Source: Trachythela sp. YZ-2020 (lineage: Eukaryota > Cnidaria > Anthozoa > Malacalcyonacea > Clavulariidae). From it: a stretch of DNA of 64,000 bases. Shown here one piece after another: positions 1 through 22,600 of this stretch; position 1 is the first letter of the stretch; each line of letters starts with the position of its first letter. A program made the position numbers and the translations under genes. The stretch lies in NCBI GenBank assembly GCA_016169945.1, contig JADLSH010000199.1, forward strand, positions 2,728,001 to 2,792,000, given 5' to 3'. Below the pieces are notes generated by a model, which had not been told where the DNA came from, did no database searches, and saw only the letters and a program-made list of their open reading frames with translations.

Positions 1-439
1 GAACGTGCTTGTGTTTGTGTTGTCTGCTCTGATTTCAGCTGAATTGCCTGTCTCGAACTGTTCCCCAACTGAGACTGAAAATGCCCGACTTTTAATTCAA
101 CTCCCCCAACCCGACACAAACACAGATAATCACATACACGTGTTCAAGGCATAGATGGTTCGAATCTTCGGTTGAATGTAAATGTGAATGACTTCGTTGT
201 GTTGATTAACAAAAAGCATATTTTTTGCCGGACTTGGGTTGAAAATTTGCCCATGCTGTGTAAACGGTCGAAAACGATCTGAAAACGCTAATGTTGAAGC
301 AGTCACGAAGATTTTTGTACCCGTTTGCGAAATATCAAAAACGGAGCGATAAGAAAACGGATTAGCGTGGACGTAGCCTGAGAAGCATTTATGAAGTAGT
401 TTTTAACCATACTTATTAAGATATTTTTAACGTTTTTAG
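1..439. other. Upstream sequence of the GPCR exon, no exon recognised
   Basis: This stretch ends in the acceptor CGTTTTTAG at 431-439. I could not find a convincing signal-peptide exon in it, so the start of the receptor is probably outside the window. Confidence 0.4.
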
Positions 440-1834
440 CGGCCACATCAGGAAAAATATTATTGGGTGGCTTAATTCCAATGCGTACAAAAAGCGAGAC
501 GACTGAACTGGAATGCGGAGACCGACTACGACTCTCGGGCTTCATGTTAGCACACGCTATGATCGACGCTATTGAGCAAGTGAATTCACTAAATCACATC
601 CTTCAGAATATCACTCTCGAAGCGGAGATCTACGACACCTGCCGAAGTCAAACGATTGCATCGAGTCATACGAAGGAGTTTATTAAGATGACACTTCAGC
701 CCGACACAGATGTACAGTTAGCAGGAATTATAGGTGCCTCAGTCAGCGATGTATCCGCAAAAGTCGCCAGCATCTTGCAAGTGTTCGAAATCCCACAGAT
801 AAGCTTCAAGTCCACAAGTGTGTTGCTAAGCGACAGAGATATTTATAGTTATTTCATGAGGACCGTGCCACCTGATTCCTTTCAAGCCGCAGCAATGGTG
901 GATATTTGTCTGAAATTCAACTGGACCTACGTCCTGACTATAAACTCCGCAGGTAAATATATTTGAGTGGCCAAAGACGTTGCCTAGAAGCGTGACATAA
1001 ACATGAATCATCACGCTTTGAATAGGGAATAGGCAATCCACCACAAGAGTATCATCACCATGTTGGCCGATGAAGTCATCCCTCGAGTATATGTAACGAG
1101 CAACGTTACGACTTCAGATAACCCCCGATGAAGACACTAGATTGGAGTGTCGAAACGTTGAGTCGTGGATGCAATTCTACCGGGCTTTCAGCTTTGCATT
1201 CATTTACTTAAACAAGAGTATAGTGAGCGAAAACATGTCTGATATTTTGAGTGATTTGAAAATCACGTTTCAGATTATCCTTTCGACCGAACGTGAAATG
1301 TTACGCCCAATTTATATACTTGCGCTCTAAATACAAAGCATATTTAAAAAAATCTATTCTAGCGAAATCCACGGCCCTCAAAAAGGCAATGAAGAAGCGC
1401 TAAGTACTGTAGCTCTACAGCTTCCGAGTATTTCAGTGCATTATCAAGTAGTCATTGACCGTCATATAGTGGACATAACTCATGCATGATCAACCTCCTT
1501 TGTCTAATTTGTAATGATCATTCTTTCAGCATATCATACATTCACATTTTCAAAATTATGATCAAACAGTGGCATGCACACTGCCACAAAATTAGCGCAT
1601 ATCCAACGTCTGGTTTACAGTATGTCAGAAAAATGTATTACTGCACAAAACTGATTAAATTTTGGTTACATTTGGATGAAGATTGGATGAGAAATTTACA
1701 AAAGTTTGTCTTGCTTTAAAAGTCTTTCCAAAAAGAGCTGAATGCGTGACAGCATAATTAGTGCGTGTATACTTTATGCATGAATATATGATTATATTTA
1801 CTGGCGGAGGTATGCAGTCTCCGAGTGCCCTCTA

Positions 1835-1875
<41 letters not shown>

Positions 1876-4415
1876 TATTACTATTATTATTATTATTACG
1901 CTGACCTTCCTGGCTACATCAGTCCATCTGTTATCACCGGGGATAGATTACGTCCTGATCTTTTAGTAACAATTCAAAACAAATGTATTTATATACTCGA
2001 ACTTACTGTCGGATTTGAATCTAATCTGCTTACTAACGTAACCCGTAAAAGACAAAAATATCAAGAACTAATTAACGAACAGAACAAAAAATATGAAACA
2101 GTAAAATTTGTAAATTTATCTATCAGTTCACTGGGAGTTTTCAGTCAATCATCGCTGGACTTTGTTGAAATGTAGAAAGATTATTAACACTTGTGTCAGG
2201 TCCTCATATTATATATTCTGTAAACGTAACAAAGAATGGGATAACCCACAACTAATGTCATACTAATATTTTTGTCATATATATAGAGTTAATTCAAGTA
2301 GACACTGGTAAACTACCTGTAAAGAGAGGTTTATCACTGTAGTATGTAAACATTGATCGTAATTAATAAAGTTTCCATTATTATTATTATTATTACACCA
2401 TAGGTATTTATGGTGAACTGGGTATCGATGCTTTCCACAAGCTGGCCAAAAAGAACAATATATACACAGATCACATCGACTCAATCACAAGAATAGCTGA
2501 AGAAAAAGAATATGAAATCATCGTTAACGAAATGTTAACGAGAAGAGAGGCGACTGCTATTTCTACCGTCGTGCTTTTCTGCAGTCTTCAACACTCCCAA
2601 GGTATAACCAGAGCCGCTCAGAGAAACCCGAAAGCGTCAAAATTTGTATGGATCTTAAGCGATTCCTTCGACACAACAACACCCGACTTGAGTAACATCT
2701 GCATTTTGACCATCCAAATGACAGAAGAAGGACTATCGGAAAGCTTTAAGAACTACTTCGATGACTTGATCATGCAAGATCCGAAATGGAGAAAGCATAT
2801 TCACCTTGTCAAATTCTGGGAGGATTGGTTCAAATGTCGGCTTGGAAACACTTCGAGTAGTAACTACCCGCTATGCACGGGGAAAGAGAGCCTACACAAT
2901 GTTGCACAGAGCTTCACCCTTCAGCCAATAATGTCTGCAGTCTTTGCCTTTGCTCATGGAATTCATAGCTTACAGAAAGAGTTATGTGGAAACCAAACTG
3001 GATTGTGTCCTAACATGATGCCTTTTAAGCGCGAGAGATTATTACATCATCTTAGGAATGTTTCATTTGAAAACTTTCTCAACACAAGTCTGAAATTTGA
3101 CAAGAACGGCGAGGTGATGGCGATGTATCACATCTTTAATTTCCAGCAAGACGGTATCTCGAATTCCTTCAAGTTCATTGGCGAGTGGGACGGACAAAAG
3201 ACTGAGGAGAGATTGGACATGGATTCTGATGACGTCATGTGGTTCAGCGCTGGCAACGGTAGCGTCCCGCAGTCCTACTGTTCAGCGGATTGTGAGTTTG
3301 GTTACGTCAAAAAAGAGAGAGAGGGATACCCTTTTGATTATTGTTGGAAATGCTACAAATGTGATAAGCTACAGCTGATAGTTAACAACACATGTATAAC
3401 AGGGCTACCAGGGTATATACCAAACGCAAGGAGAGATAAATGGATAAAGCGAGAACTTCTGTATCTAAGGTGGTCTGATACGGTGTCCATTCTAATCGGT
3501 GTCGTTTCAGTAATCGCTGTCATTCTAACACTGGCTGTTCTATTCATTTTCCTAACCTTTCACAATAACCGCGCAGTTAAAGCTTCGGGAAGGGAACTGA
3601 GTTGCATCGTCTTAACTGGAATCTTGTTCTGTTTCGTCATACCACTTATCTTCGTTGCGAAGCCGACAGATGTGATATGCTGTGCGCGTTGCGTGGCTCC
3701 TGGCTTCGCGTTGTCGATGATCTACTCAGCGTTGTTTATGAAAATCAACCGAGTGTATCGCGTATTTACCAGCGGAAGGATCACAAAAAGGCGTCCACCT
3801 CTTGTACGTCCTAAATCCCAAGTGTTGATCACATTTGGTCTGGTTTCAATCGAGGTTCTGATTACACTACTTGGCCTGCTCACGCATCTCACACATGCTT
3901 CTGAGAATTATTACAGCGATAAAGAAAAACTAATTCTCGAGTGTCATATAGAATCCACCACGTATGTTGGCGGTCTCTCTTACGTCATGGTCCTCATGAT
4001 TCTCAGTACAGTCTATGCATTCAAGACCAGAAAGTTTCCGAGAAATTTCAACGAGTCCAAGTTCATTGGTTTCACTCTGTACACCACCTTGGCTACATTT
4101 ACGATATTCTTCGCGTTTTATCTTAATACAAGCGATTCAATTATGGAATCTGCACTTACTGCGATAGGTATATTGGTCATAGGCTTGATAACATTATCAG
4201 GGCTGTTTGCTCAACGTCTCATTGTCATATTTTGCGTCAAAGAGGTGCAGGCGGATGACACTTTTATGACTAGGAATCAATCAAGCGGAGAAATAAGTAG
4301 AAGTCCTGTTGTCATGGATAAACACAGGAAGTGTACCCCTGTACTGGGAGAGACTGTACCAGGGACAATACCGGAGACAGATGATCCAAAACCGGGTAGG
4401 TCAACCTCATTTTGA
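440..4415 (+). CDS. Metabotropic glutamate receptor-like class C GPCR (5' partial)
   Basis: Two exons, 440-952 and 2404-4415, join in phase (Gly codon split G|GT) and give about 840 residues ending at TGA 4413-4415. The first exon carries the start of the Venus-flytrap ligand domain (GKILLGGLIPMRT, then VSDVSAKVASILQVFEIPQI and VPPDSFQAAAMVDI). The second continues with IYGELGIDAF and WILSDSF, then a cysteine-rich linker, seven hydrophobic segments from about 3475 to 4235 and the family signature FPRNFNESKFIGFT. Equivalents of the mGluR glutamate-contact Asp in VPPDS, Tyr in IYGE and Asp in LSDS are present; the Arg expected soon after LSDS is not seen, so the agonist may not be glutamate. 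The linker has about six cysteines instead of the usual nine. The cytoplasmic tail is short and polar. The signal-peptide exon(s) must lie upstream of 440 or outside the window. Class C assignment is firm, ligand unknown. Confidence 0.9.
1122..1162 (+). other. Hammerhead-ribozyme-like motif from a retroelement remnant
   Basis: In the GPCR intron the order is CCGATGA, a 6-bp stem GACACT with loop AGATTGG and AGTGTC, then GAAACGTTG. This resembles the hammerhead core (CUGANGA, stem II, GAAA) with one core substitution. Penelope-like elements are known to carry minimal hammerheads. A related GTGTCGGAACGTTG string occurs near 54010. It is probably an inactive relic. Confidence 0.35.
1835..1899 (+). 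repeat. (ATT)n microsatellite
   Basis: Trinucleotide tract with two ACT interruptions, inside the GPCR intron and just before a retroelement remnant. Reading it as coding gives a meaningless polytyrosine. Confidence 0.9.
1900..2398 (+). mobile_element. Truncated retroelement with (ATT)n tail in GPCR intron
   Basis: The reading frame 1900-2175 contains ITGDRLRPDLLV, CIYILELTVGFESNL and RKRQKYQELI. This matches the segment found downstream of reverse transcriptase in many invertebrate retroelements (an RPD...LELTVPFE-type pattern). The copy ends with AATAAAGTTTCC and a short (ATT)n tail at 2378-2396, typical of a LINE 3' end. It sits in sense orientation within the host intron and lacks any RT core. 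Confidence 0.6.
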
Positions 4416-4562
4416 AAAACATGACATTTGAAATAGTCTTATAGCAAGGCTTGGCTCAATTAGAGTTCAATCATGTTTTTTGTCATAAACAAGGCGCCTT
4501 CTCAGGCGTCAACACAAGGTACTTTATTTGTGTAATGTCATTGAGAGGACAGAATACAGACA

Positions 4563-5098
4563 GAGCGAAGGCTGTAATAACGAAGAGCGAAGGCTGTAAT
4601 AACGAAGAGCGAAGGCTGTAATAACGAAGAGCGAAGGCTGTAATAACGAAGAGCGAAGGCTGTAATAACGAAGAGCGAAGGCTGTAATAACGAAGAGCGA
4701 AGGCTGTAATAACGAAGAGCGAAGGCTGTAATAACGAAGAGCGAAGGCTGTAATAACGAAGAGCGAAGGCTGTAATAACGAAGAGCGAAGGCTGTAATAA
4801 CGAAGGGCGAAGGCTGTAATAACGAAGAGCGAAGGCTGTAATAACGAAGAGCGAAGGCTGTAATAACGAAGGGCGAAGGCTGTAATAACGAAGAGCGAAG
4901 GCTGTAATAACGAAGAGCGAAGGCTGTAATAACGAAGAGCGAAGGCTGTAATAACGAAGAGCGAAGGCTGTAATAACGAAGAGCGAAGGCTGTAATAACG
5001 AAGAGCGAAGGCTGTAATAACGAAGAGCGAAGGCTGTAATAACGAAGAGCGAAGGCTGTAATAACGAAGAGCGAAGGCTGTAATAACGAAGAGCGAAG
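4563..5098 (+). repeat. 22-bp tandem repeat array, about 24 copies
   Basis: The unit GAGCGAAGGCTGTAATAACG plus AA repeats 24 times (528 bp) plus a partial copy. Copies are nearly identical; two carry a G for A substitution (GGGCGAAGG). It begins about 150 bp after the GPCR stop codon and may lie in its 3' UTR. There are no unique spacers, so it is a minisatellite and not CRISPR-like. Confidence 0.95.
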
Positions 5099-6501
5099 AC
5101 TCTAAACGTGAGCCGAAGTCACACGGAACAGTAATCTATGGAAAGTACTTGGTATAATATCACTTGAAAGCAATTGCGGCTGGTAGCTAATGCGCATGAC
5201 GCAAATTCGTGAGACTGAAAAAAGGGAAAGTCCAGCTTTAGACACGCTCCACTATACGTAGCCCGAGTAAATAGTTAGCAGAAACAGAGAAAATCTTGGT
5301 TCATAGCGAATCTTGTTTAAAGCATATTTAGTATCGCGAGATTCAGAAAGTCTGAGAAAATAGAAAGTATATGTGTTAAATATACACATGCATGGCTAAG
5401 TTTGAAAGTGTCACAATCAATTTCTATAATCATACCTGATAATGAACTATCAAAAGATACAGATAAGAGTCGGATAGGAATTTTCAATAAAAGTGTATAA
5501 TTTACTAAATTAGAGCTTGACATTGCAAGACAAGATAAAAGTAGAATTAGAATTTGATTCCTGCACTTAGTTAGGAACGATGAAAACCTATATGTATCCG
5601 CAAGCTAACATTATGTGTAAATAATGTAAAGGGGATTAAGTACCTTGCATGGGATATAGTGTACGATCCAGTTTTCATTATTAAACCTATTTGTATTTTG
5701 TAATTCACATTGATTTCTAGCGTTTCTTTATAAGGATGTATCTTTGTTATCAATATACTGTAGGTATGTATATTTATTGAATCATATTTATGCAGCTGCG
5801 AACGTAAATACCAAGGTACACAGTCTATATAGGTAGGCACATGGTGGTCAACGTCAGAGGTGTCAAAACACTTACAGAAACAAGCAGATTAAGTTTACTG
5901 CGACGTCATTAACCTTAATCTCTAGCGGCTAATTGCAAGATTACTATACATATAATCAATTAGTGATATATACAGATCTTCTACAAGTATTTCATCAGTA
6001 TATTAATTACATTACTACTTACTTTTTTGCATCATACGCAACGAATACAAACATAAACATCACTCAGAGATTGCTATTCACGATGCCGCCATCTTGAAAA
6101 ATGTCTTAAAAAATCGCCGGAACCTTTACCCATTCACAAAGCCACGAAACTCGGCACAAATAGATATATAGGTTGAAGTAATTCAATTTTCTTCGACCGC
6201 AAAATTTTCTCAAATAATATATTTGATGTAATTCTGATTAAATAATTTTTTGTAAAGTTCATGAAAATTTGAAGTTAATTATAGATTCTTATATAATGTT
6301 CAAATATATTATCACCAGTGATAATATATAACCATATATACATCCGTATTATTAATGCATAATCTTCTTTATGCATCATTGCATGGCATATTTATTGCCT
6401 TATAAAATTTCTCGAATGGCGCAATTAATCTAATGTCAGGTGACCGACATTTTAATTATTGAGGTACATAATGTTTCCACTTAGCTGCGTTTGAGATTCC
6501 T
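5099..6501. other. Intergenic AT-rich spacer between convergent genes
   Basis: No exon with consistent splice sites and coding phase was found between the GPCR array and the LETM1 stop codon. It holds the LETM1 3' UTR with an AATAAA signal on the minus strand (6391-6396). Short open frames here are chance. Confidence 0.6.
6391..6396 (-). terminator. Probable LETM1 polyadenylation signal
   Basis: AATAAA on the minus strand, about 105 bases downstream of the LETM1 stop codon at 6502-6504. Confidence 0.5.
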
Positions 6502-18969
<12,468 letters not shown>

Positions 18970-18974
<5 letters not shown>

Positions 18975-19034
18975 GCTCAATGTATGATATTCATGTTTCA
19001 GTCTTAAAATCTCTCTGTTCTTAACTGGATAGCC
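18970..19034 (-). other. Candidate 5' exon of LETM1
   Basis: It is bounded by acceptor CTTTGCAG and donor TG|GTGAGT on the minus strand. Its open frame ends with ATG TG, which joins in phase to the main LETM1 exon at 16655 (giving Met-Cys-Ser-Thr). Upstream codons in the exon are also open, so either the start lies at 18974 or translation begins in an earlier exon. Confidence 0.5.
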
Positions 19035-19614
19035 TGCAAAGACACAATAGATAAAAATGAGATTACAAAACTTGCCAAATGAGATGTCAGTCGATGAGCT
19101 TTTAATATACTCAGCAAATTTACCTCAAATATTTTGTACTTCACTATTACACATAAAAACAGCAAGCTAAGAAAACTACAGTATTTCCTTAATTAAAGGA
19201 ATATCATAAAAAGTACAATTATGTACAAGAATTTCATTCAGAAATACATCAACTTTACCGGTTAAACGATGTCGAAAGCATGCCAGTATTATTGTCTTAT
19301 AATTTCTACCCAACACTGAACCGTATAACCCAGACATTTTAAATTTAATCAGGTATGCTGTAGCTTAAAAGATGTAACACTTGCAATTCATTCATGTATT
19401 TGTTTTGCTAAAATAGAATATAACTTTTGAAATATTCATATTTAAATCTTAAGAAAAAAGATTTGCAAAATCGCGGCCATTTTGAATTTAAAGTGCTACT
19501 AATCTCGGCCTAGTCTTCTATATGTATGCGCGGTTCGAATATTAATGAGCTGCAAAATGAATGGAACTGAAAGAGAGGAAATTTAATTGGATGAAAAGTT
19601 AGGGATATTTTAAA
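18975..19614. promoter_or_regulatory. Probable bidirectional promoter, LETM1 / NSUN6
   Basis: The two genes are divergent with at most about 640 bp between first recognised start codons. The middle contains GCGGCCATTTTG (19470-19485), a YY1-like CCAT box common in animal housekeeping promoters. No TATA box is obvious. The assignment rests on arrangement and motif only. Confidence 0.5.
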
Positions 19615-22600
19615 ATGGAAATCTGTGATGCATCTGAAGATTTGAAAGAATATTTGTGGGGTAGAACCTATTCAACAATAAGTTTAGTAGACAAGGCTGA
19701 GGTATATAATTATGTATGAATGTACCATTAACAGGAATGTCACTGTGCCTCTATTTTTTTGGGGGGAGGGGCATGTTCCTCATGTAAATGCACAGTTGTA
19801 CTTAACCAAAATGCTTTAGTGAGTGCGAGGTTGAAGATCCTGATCTGGGATCAATGAAGTATGTGGTTTGCTATAACCTGTGCCATGATCGAGAGTAAGT
19901 CAACTGGTGAGCCAATACACTTTGACTAACCTTGCGGGCTTTCATTGTGGGTGACGTCAATACACTTAAGATTAAGATTAGGGTTAGTATTAGGGTTAAA
20001 GGTTAGGATTAGATCAACTTACCCACAATGAACACCTGTAAGGTAGTCAATCCCAAGCCCTTATGGTCATACATTGGTCATGCATACATTGGTCATGACC
20101 CCCCCCCCCCCCCCCTCCCACAGCGTACTGTTTGTATGCTTGTGAAAAATGTTGATCACTAACCCTTAGGCCTAAGTTGTTGAGTATGTGTATATGAGCT
20201 AGCTCCGGTGATTTGGCAACCACACCCTGTGTAAACAACATTAAATATATAATTATTATTATCAATGCAAGACCTAACTCTCAGCCTAACCCTAAGCATT
20301 CTTCTATCAATGCCATGTAATAACATTGACCAGAACAATACGGGTGCATTCACCGTCATCACCTCAGTGAAAATCCCACCAATATATAGGCAGTACTAGG
20401 CACTTGCTCCCGACCAAGACAGATGATCTGTGTTTAACCCATTAACTGGCAGTACCCTACCACTGACGAGTAAAATCATCTGGCATTAGACAGAGTAAAA
20501 TACTAAAGTAGGGTGCATCTGGGCACATTGCAAGCTAATGTGTTAACAAGAGACACTGGCAGATAGTTTTGTTAACTCATTAACTGGCAGTACCCTACCA
20601 CTGACGAGTAAAATCATCTGGCGTTAGACAGAGTAAAATACTCTGGCGTTAGACAGAGTAAAATACTAAAGTAGGGCACATCTGGGCGCATTGCAAGCTA
20701 ATGGGTTAATTTAGTGGAAAATATGCAACATCCTGATATGACTGTATCACAAAATATTCATACTGATCACATATAATATAAAAATATGCTTTGTTACTGA
20801 TAGGAAAATGGTTTTGATTCCAAGGAGGAAATTCTTGGTAGAATTTTTAGCAGTCTTTCCAAGCCACCATTGTATACAGTTTTGAGAATAAACACCTTGC
20901 AAAGTTCGATTGAAGAAGCCAAGTTATCTCTTCAGAATTATTTGAAACAGGTAGTACATTATATAATCCCCTTCTCATCCTTGGGATTCATGGGGACTCT
21001 TAGCTGGAGTACTTTTTACTAGCCCTTTCTGGGCCCAGATTTCCGTTTCTACTTTACTGTCTACACACCCTCCTTAGGAATCCTTGGTGAGTCTCGTCAT
21101 CAGGATCCGAGCAAGACCCTGTAGGATCCTGTGAGGGAAATGATTCGTGAGGGAAATGATTCTGTTAGAGAAAAGATTCTGTTCAGGATTTTATACAAAA
21201 ACTAGATCCTAAGGTTGATTGTATATTATTTGATCCACATCCCAAATTCTAAATTGTCAGGATCTCCACCATTATTTTGATAACCGGGATTTAAATTGCT
21301 ATCTATAAGCAGTATCCAAAAGTACACACTACACAGGATGCATAGGACCCTACAAGATCTTCTAAAATCTGCCGATCTGGAGTCAAGTGTTTATCAGATA
21401 TGCAGTTACCTTGGATTTACGTAGTGCTGAAATGATAATAATTTACCCTGGATAAAAAGCCTAAGCTGACCTTAGTTCGTTCTGTATGTGTTCACACATC
21501 GAGCCACGAATCTCCGTCATTGACTTCTCTCTTGGGCCATGTTTTTTCGTTTCACTCCAAGTCTGTCCTCCTCTCTCCAAATCCCTCACCACTGTCATTT
21601 TCCAAGTGACAGCTGCCCCCCTCCTCACACGCTCAGGAACCCTTTCCGTTGCAATTTTGGTCACTCTACGTTGTGTATTCTAAAGCTACACTCACAGAGG
21701 GAGGGTTCAGGTTCAATGAGAGCTGAACTGTCAGTGTTAGTGCTGAAAAGAGTGCTGTGAGAGTGCAGTGCCGTATGTGAGTACTCTACTCTCCAGCTAT
21801 TCAAAACCTGACTGAGGAAGCTTAGATTGAATGAACCTCCCAGTCTTGAGTGGTGGTGATAGTCTTTCTTGAGACATTCTGAAGACATGGCCGAGCCAAG
21901 TATGCCTCCTCAGCTTGTCTGCCAAACGTCCTTGGCCTTCATCTGTTATGTGTTCAACTTACAACATTCAGAGTATTTTTCTCAGACATTTGTGATGGAA
22001 TGCATCTGCGGTCTTCAGCTGCGGGTCTGCGGCCATGTTTCACACGTAAAAATCTCACATCTGGTTGACAAGTTGTTGACTCAACAAGTTTGTAGCAAGC
22101 TTGTTGACAACTACAAGTCTGCTACAGGTTAGACTTGCTCCAAGTCTCTATTTCACTGATCCACAATAGTGTGAATGACATCGCACTATAGTGCGTCAGA
22201 GAAATCTAGGTTTGTTCTAAGTTGTGCGCGTTTACGTGCCTACTTTACTGTATTTTAGGAGTACTGTGATGGATCTGCACCATCTTTCAACGTGACAGGA
22301 CACCCACATATACCAGATATTTTGCTGGTATCTGCTGACGATGTTTCTAGCAAACCAAGTGAATACAAGAATGAAGTCATTGTTGGTTATCAATGTGGCA
22401 CAGCTGTATTGAGAGGAGCTCACGTCTTTGCCCCTGGTGTTATGGCAGCTCCGCCAGGTTAGCTCCCAGATAGAACGGTGTGTCAATATACTCACAAACA
22501 AATACATAAATAAAGTATAGTAAAATTAGGTAAAGGTAGAGGCAGGGCATATTTTAAGGATTTGTAAGTGGGGGGCCATTTGTGAAAAAAGGCCCTTAAT

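Noticed and set aside
4563..5098. CRISPR-like array
   Set aside because: The 22-bp units abut with no unique spacers and the genome is eukaryotic.
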